A stretch of DNA of 64,000 nt from Streptomyces ruber (GCF_014648075.1 NZ_BMQK01000013.1:147159-211158); one strand, 5' to 3'; shown: positions 34,030 through 42,167, counted from the stretch's first letter. Made by a program: numbers and translations. Notes: generated from the letters alone by a model not told the origin.

Positions 34030-34617
34030 TCAGGATCCCTGGGTCGCCGCGGAAGCGTTCTCCTGCTTCTCGCCGTCGGAGAACAGCAGGGTGGGCTCCG
34101 CGAGGATGTCGCGGCCGGCCTCGCTCTTGTAGATCTCGTCGACGCTGCCGAACCGGGCCTCGGAGTAGTCGAGTCCCAGAAGATCGGCGGCCTGCCGGAC
34201 GGACGCCTCGTCGGGCCCCTCGATCTCCAGGAACGTGGGGAGATCGGGCCAGGTGTCGAAGTCGAATGCGACCTCTCCCAGGCGCCACTCCTCGCGGTAG
34301 TTCTCCTGGTAGCGGACCTCGGTGAGGCCGACCCGGCGGAGGATGTCGGCCATGGCGTGCAGGTCGGCGACCTCGGTTTCGATCTCCTTGGTGCCGTCGA
34401 TGGTCGTGGCGTCGGTGACCTGCTTGAGTGTGAGCGTCGAGCGGGTACCCTCGTCCCGCAGACGGAGCCAAGCCCCGCCGTCGAGGGAGTCGTTCTCGAA
34501 GATCTTGCGGGTGAGGAGGGTGCGGGGGAGCGCCTGGACGGCACCCAGGGCAGCCAGCTTGGCCTGCAGGCCGGCGACGTCGACGGCCAGGAACTTCGCC
34601 TCGTACTCGTGCTTCAT
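34030..34617 (-). CDS. CYTH-domain protein (class IV adenylate cyclase-like)
   Basis: A 195-residue CYTH fold protein. The signature ExExK is E4-E6-K8 in MKHEYEAKF, and the eight-strand tunnel residues are represented by LRLRDEG, TLKQV, EIETEV, WRLGEVAFDFDTWP and FLEIEGPDE. Members bind triphosphates and act as adenylate cyclases, thiamine triphosphatases or inorganic triphosphatases. In this cluster of nucleotide-type enzymes a triphosphate substrate is likely. AGAAGGA lies just before the ATG; the methyltransferase gene ends 11 bp upstream. Confidence 0.85.
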   Translation of the reverse strand: MKHEYEAKFLAVDVAGLQAKLAALGAVQALPRTLLTRKIFENDSLDGGAWLRLRDEGTRSTLTLKQVTDATTIDGTKEIETEVADLHAMADILRRVGLTEVRYQENYREEWRLGEVAFDFDTWPDLPTFLEIEGPDEASVRQAADLLGLDYSEARFGSVDEIYKSEAGRDILAEPTLLFSDGEKQENASAATQGS

Positions 34618-34628
34618 GGATCCTTCTC

Positions 34629-35291
34629 TCAAAGACGGTCGGTGAGGTTGGACGAACGGGCCGCCAGGAGCAGGCCCATGCGATGGATGTGGTCGTGTGG
34701 CTGGCCGACGTGAGGCCGCTCGGTGAACTCGTTCGTGCGCAGAGTGAGCAGCACGTCCCAGTCGCCGAGGAAGTGCTGATGCAGGCGCTCGGGAGAGGTG
34801 TAATGCTCCACCAGGTGGTGGCGCTTTTCGACGGGCATCATGAACTCCGCACCGAACAAACCGCCCGGGCGGACCAGGCGTTGCATGCGGTCGACGAACT
34901 CGGCAAGCGGGCGGTGGTGGTTCGCACTGTAGTGCCACGAGCAGCTCGTCCACACCGCCTCGCACTGCACCCCCAGGGGTTCCCCCGCCAGGAAGTCCTC
35001 CTCGATCACCTGCACACGGGCATGAAGTTCCTCCGTCTTCAGCCGGTCGATCAATCCCATGGCGTGTACGTCGCTGCCATCAGGGAGGCGGACCTCACCT
35101 CCGTGTACGGCGAGCGCGTCACGTTCGATGGCCACTACGCGGTACCCAGCGGCAGCCAGGGGCAGGACGAACTTGCCGTCGCTGGCTCCGACGACCGCGA
35201 TCGTGCCGTCAGGGGCAACGCGTTCCCGCAAGGTGGCGAGGAACTGGGGGAAGAAGGTGAGGGTGTGCTCCCACAGGCTGTGTGTCTGCAT
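34629..35291 (-). CDS. Class I SAM-dependent methyltransferase
   Basis: A 220-residue methyltransferase. The SAM-binding motif I is IAVVGASDGKFVLPLA near residue 32 (the classical GxGxG is replaced by GASDG), with the acidic residue of motif II in VVAIERDAL and motif IV around VWTSCSWHY. The substrate is unknown. The start codon ATG at 35291 lies 83 bp inside the preceding P-loop gene but has AAGGAG at a suitable distance, so I accept the long overlap. Confidence 0.8.
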   Translation of the reverse strand: MQTHSLWEHTLTFFPQFLATLRERVAPDGTIAVVGASDGKFVLPLAAAGYRVVAIERDALAVHGGEVRLPDGSDVHAMGLIDRLKTEELHARVQVIEEDFLAGEPLGVQCEAVWTSCSWHYSANHHRPLAEFVDRMQRLVRPGGLFGAEFMMPVEKRHHLVEHYTSPERLHQHFLGDWDVLLTLRTNEFTERPHVGQPHDHIHRMGLLLAARSSNLTDRL

Positions 35292-35850
35292 GGGAGTGCG
35301 CTCCTTGCGTAGCGGTGGCGGTGATCACGCGGAGGACCTCTTCGGGGGTGAGCCCTGTGGTGTCGATGCGATGCATGGGGAACGAGGCGTAGGCATCCGT
35401 CACTCGGTCCGTGACGGTCTCCAACAGCGCATCCCATCGCGATGCTGGTTTCTTCCGCGCGGCGAGGCGGCGTCGGCGCTCATCGTCAGCGCAGACGAGG
35501 TGATAGGTGACGGGCGTGGGCAGCCAGGCCGGCAGAGTGATACCGAGCCGGGCGCCCAGGGCGCGGTGGCTGGCAAGGCACCGGGCGAAGTAGCTCTCCA
35601 CAACGACCGAGGCGCCGCCTCTGAGGTGGTGCTGGATCTCTTCAGCTGCTGTGAACAGCGCGGAAAGGTAGAGGCACATCCGCGCTTCGACGTTCGTCCG
35701 CTTGTCCACCTCGCGCCTGAAAGGCTGGTACAGGGCCGGCACGGTGGGGACAAGGACGGCTTGGCGGGCAGCGGCGAGCATCGGGGCGATCGTCGACTTC
35801 CCGGTGCCCCGTAAGCCTTCCAGGCTCTCGAATGTCGGCTGATCAGGCAC
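35209..35850 (-). CDS. P-loop kinase (thymidylate/deoxynucleoside kinase-like)
   Basis: A 213-residue AAA/P-loop protein. The Walker A is EGLRGTGKST with K18-S19; a DR(R)xx-type basic segment (ADDERRRRLAARKK) corresponds to a lid region, and SVVVESYFARCLAS to the strand that ends in the catalytic acidic residue of dNK/dTMP kinases. It likely phosphorylates a nucleoside, nucleotide or small metabolite. It overlaps the radical SAM gene by 8 bp upstream and the methyltransferase by 83 bp downstream, which indicates one transcript. Confidence 0.75.
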   Translation of the reverse strand: MPDQPTFESLEGLRGTGKSTIAPMLAAARQAVLVPTVPALYQPFRREVDKRTNVEARMCLYLSALFTAAEEIQHHLRGGASVVVESYFARCLASHRALGARLGITLPAWLPTPVTYHLVCADDERRRRLAARKKPASRWDALLETVTDRVTDAYASFPMHRIDTTGLTPEEVLRVITATATQGAHSHADTQPVGAHPHLLPPVPRHLAGTRCP

Positions 35851-36745
35851 GCGCGTACACCACGTCCGGTACTGGGAGCGTGATTTCGTCGGTGGCGGAG
35901 GGCCTGTGGACGATGCGGTTCACGGTTTTCTCGTACCAGAACGCGTGGGAGTCCTTGCCCACCGCCTTGCAGGACATGGTGAGCGCACCGCGCGGATCAG
36001 CCTCGATCCGGTCGATCTCGCGAGGCCCGCCGGACGGAGCGCAGACTTCGGGCGCGCCGTGCTCGGAGAGGTCCTCGTCGACAATCACTTCAAGCGGCAG
36101 CCTGGTTTCCGCCAGCTCCTCGCGGAGCCGGCCGTAGGCGGCCGTGTCGGTGACCAGCAGCTCGGGGTGGTCGGCGGCGTTGCCGACCGGCCGCAGGTGG
36201 TGGAGTTTCAGTTGCCGGACTCCGAGCTGGGCCAGGACGCGGGCGAGGGGGATTACCTCGCCGATGTTCCGTGAGGTCACGGTCATGGTCGCGCCGGTTG
36301 AAACACTGAGGTCCCGAGCCAGACTGAGCGACTGGAGGGCGCTCTGGTAGCTGCCGCGTCTGCGGATGCCGTCGTTGGTCGAGCCGACACCCTCCAAGGA
36401 GACCCGGAGCAGGTCCAGGTGCGGAGCGATCTCGGTCAGGCGGCGCTCGATCCGGTACCCGTTGGTGCATATCTCGACGCGCTGGCCCAGTTCCTGCTTG
36501 GCGTACCGGACGACCTGCGGGAGCTCCCGATGGACGAACGGTTCCCCGCCGAGGAGGGTGACGGCCTCCGTGCCGTATTCGTCCCGCATGAGTGTGAGAA
36601 GGCTGACGGCTTCCTCGGCGGTGAAGGCGTCGACGTACTGCAGCCGCTCACCGTGGAAGCAGTGCAGACACGAGAAGTTGCAGCGGTACAGCAGCTGCAG
36701 ATACAGCATCCGGATCTTCCTGATCCCGGTGACATCCCTGATCAC
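35843..36745 (-). CDS. Radical SAM enzyme
   Basis: A 300-residue radical SAM protein. The cluster-binding C22-x3-C26-x2-C29 is in RCNFSCLHC, GGEP at residues 66-69 contacts SAM, and CTNGYRI and VSLEGVG follow as usual for the barrel. Two more cysteines near the C-terminus (EVCAPSGG, LTMSCKAVG) are too few for a full SPASM domain. The fold resembles MoaA/RiPP-type and viperin-like enzymes, but no viperin-specific C-terminus is visible. A 20-bp repeat at 36831-36850 lies about 85-105 bp upstream of its ATG. Confidence 0.85.
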   Translation of the reverse strand: MIRDVTGIRKIRMLYLQLLYRCNFSCLHCFHGERLQYVDAFTAEEAVSLLTLMRDEYGTEAVTLLGGEPFVHRELPQVVRYAKQELGQRVEICTNGYRIERRLTEIAPHLDLLRVSLEGVGSTNDGIRRRGSYQSALQSLSLARDLSVSTGATMTVTSRNIGEVIPLARVLAQLGVRQLKLHHLRPVGNAADHPELLVTDTAAYGRLREELAETRLPLEVIVDEDLSEHGAPEVCAPSGGPREIDRIEADPRGALTMSCKAVGKDSHAFWYEKTVNRIVHRPSATDEITLPVPDVVYARA

Positions 36746-36809
36746 ATGGGCTCCTTCGGCTGACTGCCTGGTGGGAACCCTGATGGTGGCTGTCTGCTGG
36801 GGGACCTCG

Positions 36810-37544
36810 TCACCGCGTTCGGGGACGATCCAAGGACGTCCTGGGACGTTTTACGTGACCCGCGAAGGACTCCAGGATGCTGAGAACGCTCTTTGTGTCC
36901 GACAGGTCGGGCAGGATTTCGTGGGCGCCGGCAGCGGCCAGCTCCTCGGGACTGTGGAGACCGGAGGCGACCGCGACAATCCCGGCCCCCGTGGCCAGGG
37001 CAGCCTCCACGTCGCGGGGGGTGTCTCCCACCAGGACGGCGGGCACATCGGCCGGAACGCCACGGAGCCGCTGTACGCGCTCACGGGCGACCGCGACAAG
37101 GTCGGGACGGAGCTCGGCGTCCGCTCCGTAGGCGCCCACAGGCAAGTCCAGCAGTGAGTCGAGGCCGAAAGCGGACAGCTTCACGTGCGCGTTGGCGGCG
37201 ATGTTGCCAGTCAGGACAGAGGAAACCCAGCTGCTTCGCGCGGAAGCGGCCTTCAGCACCTCGAGGGCTCCTGGCAAGGCTGTCCCGCGCAAGCGCAGAT
37301 CACCCAGACGATCATTCCCAGCCCGTACGAGAGCGTCCTCGATGACGGGCCACTCCGGCACGGGCAACTCGTCGCGAAGGAACATGTCACGCATGATCAG
37401 CCGATCCGTGCGCCCCTCGGTGCGCGCTGGCACCGACGGCTCGCGTCCCGTGACTGATGAGAAGGCAGCAGCGTAGATCTCCTTGCTGACCCCCGCGTTC
37501 TCGATCAGTGTGTGGTCGATGTCCCACAGGACGATGAGCTTCAT
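36810..37544 (-). CDS. HAD-superfamily phosphatase
   Basis: A 244-residue haloacid dehalogenase-like hydrolase. Motif I is DIDHTL with D8 and D10; motif II lies in VSSVLTGN; motif III/IV is VGDTPRDVEAALATG. This places it with the PGP/beta-phosphoglucomutase type that dephosphorylates small phosphate esters. It is the first gene of the leftward operon and diverges from the XRE regulator gene with 86 bp between. Its last dozen codons are made by the operator-like repeat at 36831-36850, so the natural C-terminus may have shifted. Confidence 0.85.
   Translation of the reverse strand: MKLIVLWDIDHTLIENAGVSKEIYAAAFSSVTGREPSVPARTEGRTDRLIMRDMFLRDELPVPEWPVIEDALVRAGNDRLGDLRLRGTALPGALEVLKAASARSSWVSSVLTGNIAANAHVKLSAFGLDSLLDLPVGAYGADAELRPDLVAVARERVQRLRGVPADVPAVLVGDTPRDVEAALATGAGIVAVASGLHSPEELAAAGAHEILPDLSDTKSVLSILESFAGHVKRPRTSLDRPRTR
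36831..36850 (-). promoter_or_regulatory. Operator-like repeat upstream of the radical SAM gene
   Basis: On the minus strand it reads AACGTCCCAGGACGTCCTTG, matching the site at 37586-37605 at 19 of 20 positions and in the same orientation relative to the gene it precedes. Internally it repeats ACGTCC. Confidence 0.6.
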
Positions 37545-37585
37545 AGCGTCAGCGTAGGCAGTCGGCGGTGCTGCGCTTTCGTGAC

Positions 37586-37605
37586 AACGTCCCAGAACGT
37601 CCTTG
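37586..37605 (+). promoter_or_regulatory. Operator-like repeat in the HAD/XRE divergent promoter
   Basis: AACGTCCCAGAACGTCCTTG lies 26 bp before the XRE-DUF5919 start and 42 bp before the HAD start. Its near-identical partner precedes the radical SAM gene, which suggests one regulator, most simply the XRE-DUF5919 protein, controls both. Confidence 0.6.
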
Positions 37606-37630
37606 CCTGATCATGTAACGCACCGCTTTC

Positions 37631-38413
37631 ATGACCGCTGTGAACGACCGACTGCACTCTGTGCTCGCGCAACGCGGTATCTCACCTGAGTCGCTCGCGG
37701 AAGTCTGCGAGGTGGACCCCAAGACGGTGAGCCGGTGGCTGGGAGGGCGTGTTCCACACGCACGGCATCGCTTCCGCGTCGCCCACCACCTGCGCGTGGA
37801 AGAGACCTTTCTCTGGCCGGCGCCGCCTCGGCGGTCCAGCCGATCGCGGGACGGGTTAGGCACCGAGATGGTCGGCACCTATCAGAACCGGGCCAGCGTG
37901 CCGCGGGACGTCTGGCTCTCGCTGCTGCGGGAGGCCCGGCATGAGATCAGTGTCCTCGTCTTCTCCGGCACGTTCTTCGCGCAGTCCAATCCGCATGTGG
38001 CCAAGATGCTCTCCGAGCGCGCCGCGGAGGGGGTGCGGGTGCGCTTGTGCTTCGGCGACCCGGATGGTCAGGCAGTCGCGATCCGAGGACGCGAGGAGGG
38101 AATCGGCGACACCCTGGCCGCCAAGATCCGGGCATCACTGACGTACTACCGGCCCCTGCTGAGCGAGGTGGGGTGCGCGGTACGCCTCCACGACACCACG
38201 CTCTACACATCCATGTTCCGCTACGACGACAACTTGCTGGTCAATCCCCACATCTGGGGGCAACCGGCCAGCGCCAACCCTCTGTTCCACCTCAAGAGGA
38301 CCGAGGGAACTGGGTGGTTCGACAGTTACGCTCAGAGCTTCGACTCCGTCTGGGCCGCTGCGCGGCCGTGGACACCTGACCACGAGAGGACCGCCGCCCA
38401 TGGGCAGGATTGA
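37631..38413 (+). CDS. XRE-type regulator with DUF5919 domain
   Basis: A 260-residue protein. Residues 1-60 are a helix-turn-helix (LAQRGISPESLAEVCEVDPK, TVSRWLGG). The rest matches my memory of DUF5919: ARHEISVLVFSGTFFAQ, RVRLCFGDPDG, LHDTTLYTSMFRYDDNLLVN; a PLD-like fold lacking the catalytic HxK. Such regulators sit next to Nudix genes in Streptomyces, possibly sensing a nucleotide. The stop overlaps the Nudix start by 14 bp. It probably binds the repeats at 36831 and 37586. Confidence 0.82.
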   Translation: MTAVNDRLHSVLAQRGISPESLAEVCEVDPKTVSRWLGGRVPHARHRFRVAHHLRVEETFLWPAPPRRSSRSRDGLGTEMVGTYQNRASVPRDVWLSLLREARHEISVLVFSGTFFAQSNPHVAKMLSERAAEGVRVRLCFGDPDGQAVAIRGREEGIGDTLAAKIRASLTYYRPLLSEVGCAVRLHDTTLYTSMFRYDDNLLVNPHIWGQPASANPLFHLKRTEGTGWFDSYAQSFDSVWAAARPWTPDHERTAAHGQD

Positions 38414-38867
38414 GTATTACAACGACCCGGCCGCCCCGAAGGCGAACACCCTCATCCCTGCCAGCAACCTGCTCGTCGTCGACGAGACCGGAGCCATCCT
38501 CCTCCAGCGCCGCCGCGACACCGGCCAGTGGGCGCTGCCCGGAGGCGCCCAGGACATCGGCGAGACCGCGGCAGAGTGCGCCGTACGCGAGTGCCTGGAA
38601 GAGACCGGCATCATCGCAGAGATCACAGGCTTCCTCGGCGTCTACACCAACCCGAACCACATCGTCGCCTACAGCGATGGAGAGATTCGCCAGCAGTACG
38701 AGAACACCTATATCGGCCGCCCCATCGGCGGAGCTCCCACGATCAACGACGAGGCCGACGGAGTTCGCTTCGTGCAGCCGGCCGACCTGGACCAGTACGA
38801 CATCCACCCCAGCATGCGCCAGCAGATCGGGGACTACCTGGCCGGCACCTATCCCTACCTCGGCTGA
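38400..38867 (+). CDS. Nudix hydrolase
   Basis: A 155-residue Nudix protein. The box G49-x5-E55-x7-R63-E64-x2-E67-E68-x-G70 is complete. LLQRRRDTGQWALPGGA precedes it, typical for ADP-ribose or (d)NTP-cleaving members. It overlaps the regulator gene by 14 bp and converges with the HD gene, whose coding end overlaps it by 13 bp. Its presence beside kinase, CYTH and HD genes points to nucleotide chemistry. Confidence 0.9.
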   Translation: MGRIEYYNDPAAPKANTLIPASNLLVVDETGAILLQRRRDTGQWALPGGAQDIGETAAECAVRECLEETGIIAEITGFLGVYTNPNHIVAYSDGEIRQQYENTYIGRPIGGAPTINDEADGVRFVQPADLDQYDIHPSMRQQIGDYLAGTYPYLG

Positions 38868-39418
38868 ACCGCCAGCGCCGCCTCGATCCTCTCCACGGAA
38901 GAGAAGATCTCCGGCTCCGCACGGCGGATGAAACGGCCGACCACGCTGTCCGCGCCATAGCGGCTGACGATCTCCGCGATCCGCTCCTGCGCACTGGTCC
39001 GGCCACCGCCGGGCGTCGTCGTCATGTCGCAGTACACGAGAGCGTCCACCAGCAGCGGATCGTCCAGCAACGGGAACTCAGACGCCAGCTCGTCCCGCAG
39101 GCCGCGCTCCTCTGCCTCCAGCAGGGCGAAAGAGTGATTCGCGACCAGCCGCACCAGCCGCTCGTCGGCCCCGTGCTCGTCACGAAGGAACCTTGCGCCG
39201 TCCAGCGGGTGGAACCCGGTCACGGCCAGCCGAGGTGCGTACCCGACATCGTGGAGGGTGGCGGCAGCGACCAGGAGGCCGGCGTCTTTTCCGAGGACTG
39301 GACCGACCTCGGTCGCGCGTTCCGCTACTCCTCGTGTGTGCGCCCATCGACGCGGGAGCACTGCGCTGAGCTCGCCTTCCGCGACCCGCGTCGCCCATCC
39401 CTCGATCAGGTCACCCAT
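38855..39418 (-). CDS. HD-domain phosphohydrolase
   Basis: A 187-residue HD-superfamily protein with H27 in RRWAHTRGVAERA, H56-D57 in LHDVGYAP, the HPLDGARFL segment and D128 region VYCDMTTTPGG, matching metal-dependent phosphohydrolases acting on nucleotides. I use the ATG at 39418 rather than a start further upstream because the domain begins there. It converges on the Nudix gene and has its own promoter side facing the 39.4-39.7 kb gap. Confidence 0.82.
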   Translation of the reverse strand: MGDLIEGWATRVAEGELSAVLPRRWAHTRGVAERATEVGPVLGKDAGLLVAAATLHDVGYAPRLAVTGFHPLDGARFLRDEHGADERLVRLVANHSFALLEAEERGLRDELASEFPLLDDPLLVDALVYCDMTTTPGGGRTSAQERIAEIVSRYGADSVVGRFIRRAEPEIFSSVERIEAALAVQPR

Positions 39419-39729
39419 GCGTTCTCTCTGCCCGGGGCGGGAGCCGCACAAGCCTCACTGGTTGACGCGGTACCGAAGAAGGGAAACAGCGCGTCAGCGT
39501 CGGTCACCTTGACCCTCACTTGACGTCTCGGTGCTGAGACTTTTTCTGGGACCTTCCTCCTTCCAGAGGCAGTTTTCGGTCAATATCCTGTTGCGGCGCC
39601 CTCATGAGCCTTTTCGGTCTATTTGTACCGTGGCGGCATCATCCTCTGCACGAGGACGATGCCCCTTTGTGCCTGTGCCTGCCGCTGATCGCCGTCGTGG
39701 CCGGCAGTTGAAGACACGGGGGTGGGATC
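39419..39729. promoter_or_regulatory. Intergenic region between HD gene and TM-motif gene
   Basis: About 310 bp, less GC-rich than the core genome, with divergent promoters expected. A short dyad GTCTC-GGTGCT-GAGAC followed by TTTTT lies at about 39524-39545. No gene is credible here. Confidence 0.4.
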
Positions 39730-41379
39730 TTGACGTACACGGAGCACCAGTCGGTGTTCTCAAGCCCCGCGGTGCCTTTGGGAATCGCGGGTGGCACCGG
39801 AGAGACGTTCGGGCAGGGGGTCTACACCGAAGGTGTCACCCGCCAGCTGAGTGCTGCCGCCTTCGCCCACACGGACTGGCTGGCCATGCTCCGCGCAGTG
39901 CTGGCGCAGCTGTGGAAACAGTTGAAAGCTGCGATAAAGAAGCGCCTGCGATGGCTCTTCCCCCAGAAGGAGGCCGAAAAGCCTGTCAGTGCGGCGGAGC
40001 CTGCGTCCCCAGCGGTTGTGCTCGGCGAGGACTACGCCGTCTGGGTCCGCCGGCGGATCAAGAAGCCGGCACGGCCGGTACCGGTCTACGGCTTTCATCA
40101 GGAGCCGGCGGTGCACGCGTGTGATCGGGCCATTCAACACATGCGAAGACGCCGAGTGGCCATCGTGACCCTGGTCACGGTTGTTGTCTGGCAAGTCATT
40201 ACAGGCACCCTCACCGTGGGCTGGGCAGCCCTTACCTTGCTGGCGGGATTATGGGGCGTCTACCTGGCGGAGCGCTACCTGGCACAGCTGCGGCTCAACG
40301 CCCTGCTGGCAGGAGAACTCCACGCTCCTTCGACCGGACTACAGGCCCACGCCCTACCGTACTTCTACGAACGTCGCCCAGGTGGCGATCGGCACCGATT
40401 CATCGGAGCGGGTCTTCAGGCATGGCAAGAGGCCGTCATCGGTATCGACGTCGAGCCCGCACCCGAGAGTCAGGACGAGGAGGACGACAGCACGGATCCG
40501 CTGCGCGGCATCAGCTCACCGGCACAGAAACCGGGTCGTCCCGACATGTCCGAGGTGGCTCAGGCCGTCCTGGACGCATTGGCCAAACATAACAAGCCGG
40601 TGGCCCGCAAGCCACTGAAGTACTTCACCGCCGAACATCTGCACGCCTACATCGCCCGCCGTCTGAAGGATCCGGCACCCTCCCACCACAGTGATCACCC
40701 GAAACTGCGCGTAGAGGTCATTGGGATCGCTGGCATCCATCACAGGCGCTGGGACCAGATCGACGACGACACTTGGCGCAGTCTGCACACCCTCGCCGTG
40801 GACAACGCCGGCACGAAGCCCGCCGAGGAGATCGCCCGTCGCTACATATGGGCCCGCATCACCGCCTGGAACGGCGACTTGATCGCCGCCATACTCGTTC
40901 ACTTCGCCTACCAGGGTGGCTTCCTGCGCGTCACCGTCCGCCCGCACATCATGGGCCCCCTTAACCCGAAGGTCGCGGGCCTTGGCCCCGCCAACCCGCG
41001 CACGCCACAGTGGCTGGGCCGCGCCGCCATCAACGCATTCGTCGACGTCTACGTCGGCTTGGACCGGCTCATACGCCGCAAGGCCCGCCCACGTCCCGAA
41101 CTCGACCCGGGCAGCGGACCGATCAGCCTCCGCGAGGTCTACAGCGTCCGTCGGCTGGAAGACATGCACATGTATGACGACGCCCGCTACTACGTGCAGA
41201 TGATGCAACGCCGGGTCTTCGACTCCACCGAGATCTTCCTGCGCGACCACAACGTCGACATCGCTGCCTACCGCCAGCAGTCCACCGCGATCTACAACTT
41301 CGGCGTCATGAACGGCGGCACGATGAGCGGCCCGGTTCAGGCCGCGCCGTTTTCGGCCAATCCCTCCGTGACCAACTGA
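39730..41379 (+). CDS. Two-TM protein with C-terminal NFGxxNxGxMSGP motif
   Basis: A 549-residue protein of no family I recognise. Residues 1-75 contain an amphipathic helix (LAMLRAVLAQLWKQLKAAIK); residues about 142-182 form two transmembrane segments as a hairpin. A large cytoplasmic domain (300-500) follows, with RRYIWARITAWNGDLIAAIL and LREVYSVRRLEDMHMYDDAR. The last 28 residues contain YNFGVMNGGTMSGPVQAAPF, nearly repeated at the N-terminus of the next gene's product. The start is TTG at 39730 with GGTGGGA upstream; a GTG at 39754 is an alternative. Confidence 0.7.
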   Translation: MTYTEHQSVFSSPAVPLGIAGGTGETFGQGVYTEGVTRQLSAAAFAHTDWLAMLRAVLAQLWKQLKAAIKKRLRWLFPQKEAEKPVSAAEPASPAVVLGEDYAVWVRRRIKKPARPVPVYGFHQEPAVHACDRAIQHMRRRRVAIVTLVTVVVWQVITGTLTVGWAALTLLAGLWGVYLAERYLAQLRLNALLAGELHAPSTGLQAHALPYFYERRPGGDRHRFIGAGLQAWQEAVIGIDVEPAPESQDEEDDSTDPLRGISSPAQKPGRPDMSEVAQAVLDALAKHNKPVARKPLKYFTAEHLHAYIARRLKDPAPSHHSDHPKLRVEVIGIAGIHHRRWDQIDDDTWRSLHTLAVDNAGTKPAEEIARRYIWARITAWNGDLIAAILVHFAYQGGFLRVTVRPHIMGPLNPKVAGLGPANPRTPQWLGRAAINAFVDVYVGLDRLIRRKARPRPELDPGSGPISLREVYSVRRLEDMHMYDDARYYVQMMQRRVFDSTEIFLRDHNVDIAAYRQQSTAIYNFGVMNGGTMSGPVQAAPFSANPSVTN

Positions 41380-41404
41380 CGCACCGGCCCGACAGGAGCC
41401 CCGC

Positions 41405-41800
41405 ATGCCCATCCGCCGACAGCCCGACCCCATTCCGAACGGCCCCAACTTCGGCATCATCAACACCGGCGACATGAGCGGACCCGCCCAAGCAGCGGCG
41501 TTCTCCCAGAACGCCACCCAGACCAACAACATCACCAACGAAGCCGTCGACAGGGCCCGCGAAAGCATCGACGACCTGCGGCGTCGCCTGGAAGAGCTGC
41601 GAGGCCAGTACCCCGAGGTGGACGCCGCTCTGCGCGACCTCGGCATGATCACCCCGCGACTGGATGAACCCGAACGCGACCCGGGCACTCTGCGCTACAT
41701 GCTCCAGAACCTCGTTGAACGATGCGGGGGCATCCCCGGTGTCCTCGCCGCAGCGCAGCTCGTTCAGTCCACGGTCATGGCGCTCCTGCCCAGCTCTTGA
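41405..41800 (+). CDS. Small partner protein with N-terminal NFGxxNxGxMSGP motif
   Basis: A 131-residue soluble protein. Residues 15-33 read NFGIINTGDMSGPAQAAAF, closely matching the C-terminal tail of the preceding 549-residue membrane protein. A helical coiled segment (DDLRRRLEELRGQYPEV) and a C-terminal helix pair (PGTLRYMLQNLVERCGGIPG...) follow, reminiscent of Streptomyces DUF5955 proteins, though I am unsure. AGGAG precedes the ATG, and only 25 bp separate the genes, so they form an operon. Confidence 0.7.
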   Translation: MPIRRQPDPIPNGPNFGIINTGDMSGPAQAAAFSQNATQTNNITNEAVDRARESIDDLRRRLEELRGQYPEVDAALRDLGMITPRLDEPERDPGTLRYMLQNLVERCGGIPGVLAAAQLVQSTVMALLPSS

Positions 41801-42167
41801 GCCCCTCCGACAACATCCAAGGACCATTCACCGATACGAGCTGTCCCGTCCGACAAAGCTAGTAAAGAACGCGGTGCCCAGGTCAGTTCCAAGCGCGGTG
41901 GCGGAGCCGAGCAACATCCCGTGCAGGTGCAGCTCCCACAACGTGGAGAAGACGTTCGTGTTGAAATCATCTGGGGCTGTTCCGAAACGGAACAAGTGCC
42001 GTGTTCCGAATCGGAACGTCGGCTCCGTCCTGCCAGGGAACGCCGCGCCCCTTCGTACCAAGCCGACTGCAGAGATTCAGCCCAGCGGGGACAGCAGCCT
42101 CCTCGGCTGCCGGAGCGCCCTGGCTCGGCGCCGACTGGCCGGTGCCAAGTCGGAGCGAGCGCAGAGG
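41801..42167. other. Gene-poor stretch with paired dyads
   Basis: About 370 bp with no credible gene. It contains the two GTTCCG-N3-CGGAAC dyads at 41979-42017, described separately. Confidence 0.4.
41979..42017. promoter_or_regulatory. Two GTTCCG-N3-CGGAAC inverted repeats
   Basis: GTTCCGAAACGGAAC (41979-41993) and GTTCCGAATCGGAAC (42003-42017) are centred 24 bp apart, a spacing that puts a protein on nearly the same face of the helix. They look like a double operator. No regulator gene lies next to them and no promoter is obvious. Confidence 0.55.

Noticed and set aside
35843..36745. Naming the radical SAM protein a prokaryotic viperin
   Set aside because: The CxxxCxxC and GGEP motifs are shared by many radical SAM families, and the viperin-specific C-terminus is not recognisable; kept only as a hypothesis.
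36848..36861. Third parS site (GTTTTACGTGACCC)
   Set aside because: The central CACGTG is broken and the right half does not match GAAAC; too many differences.
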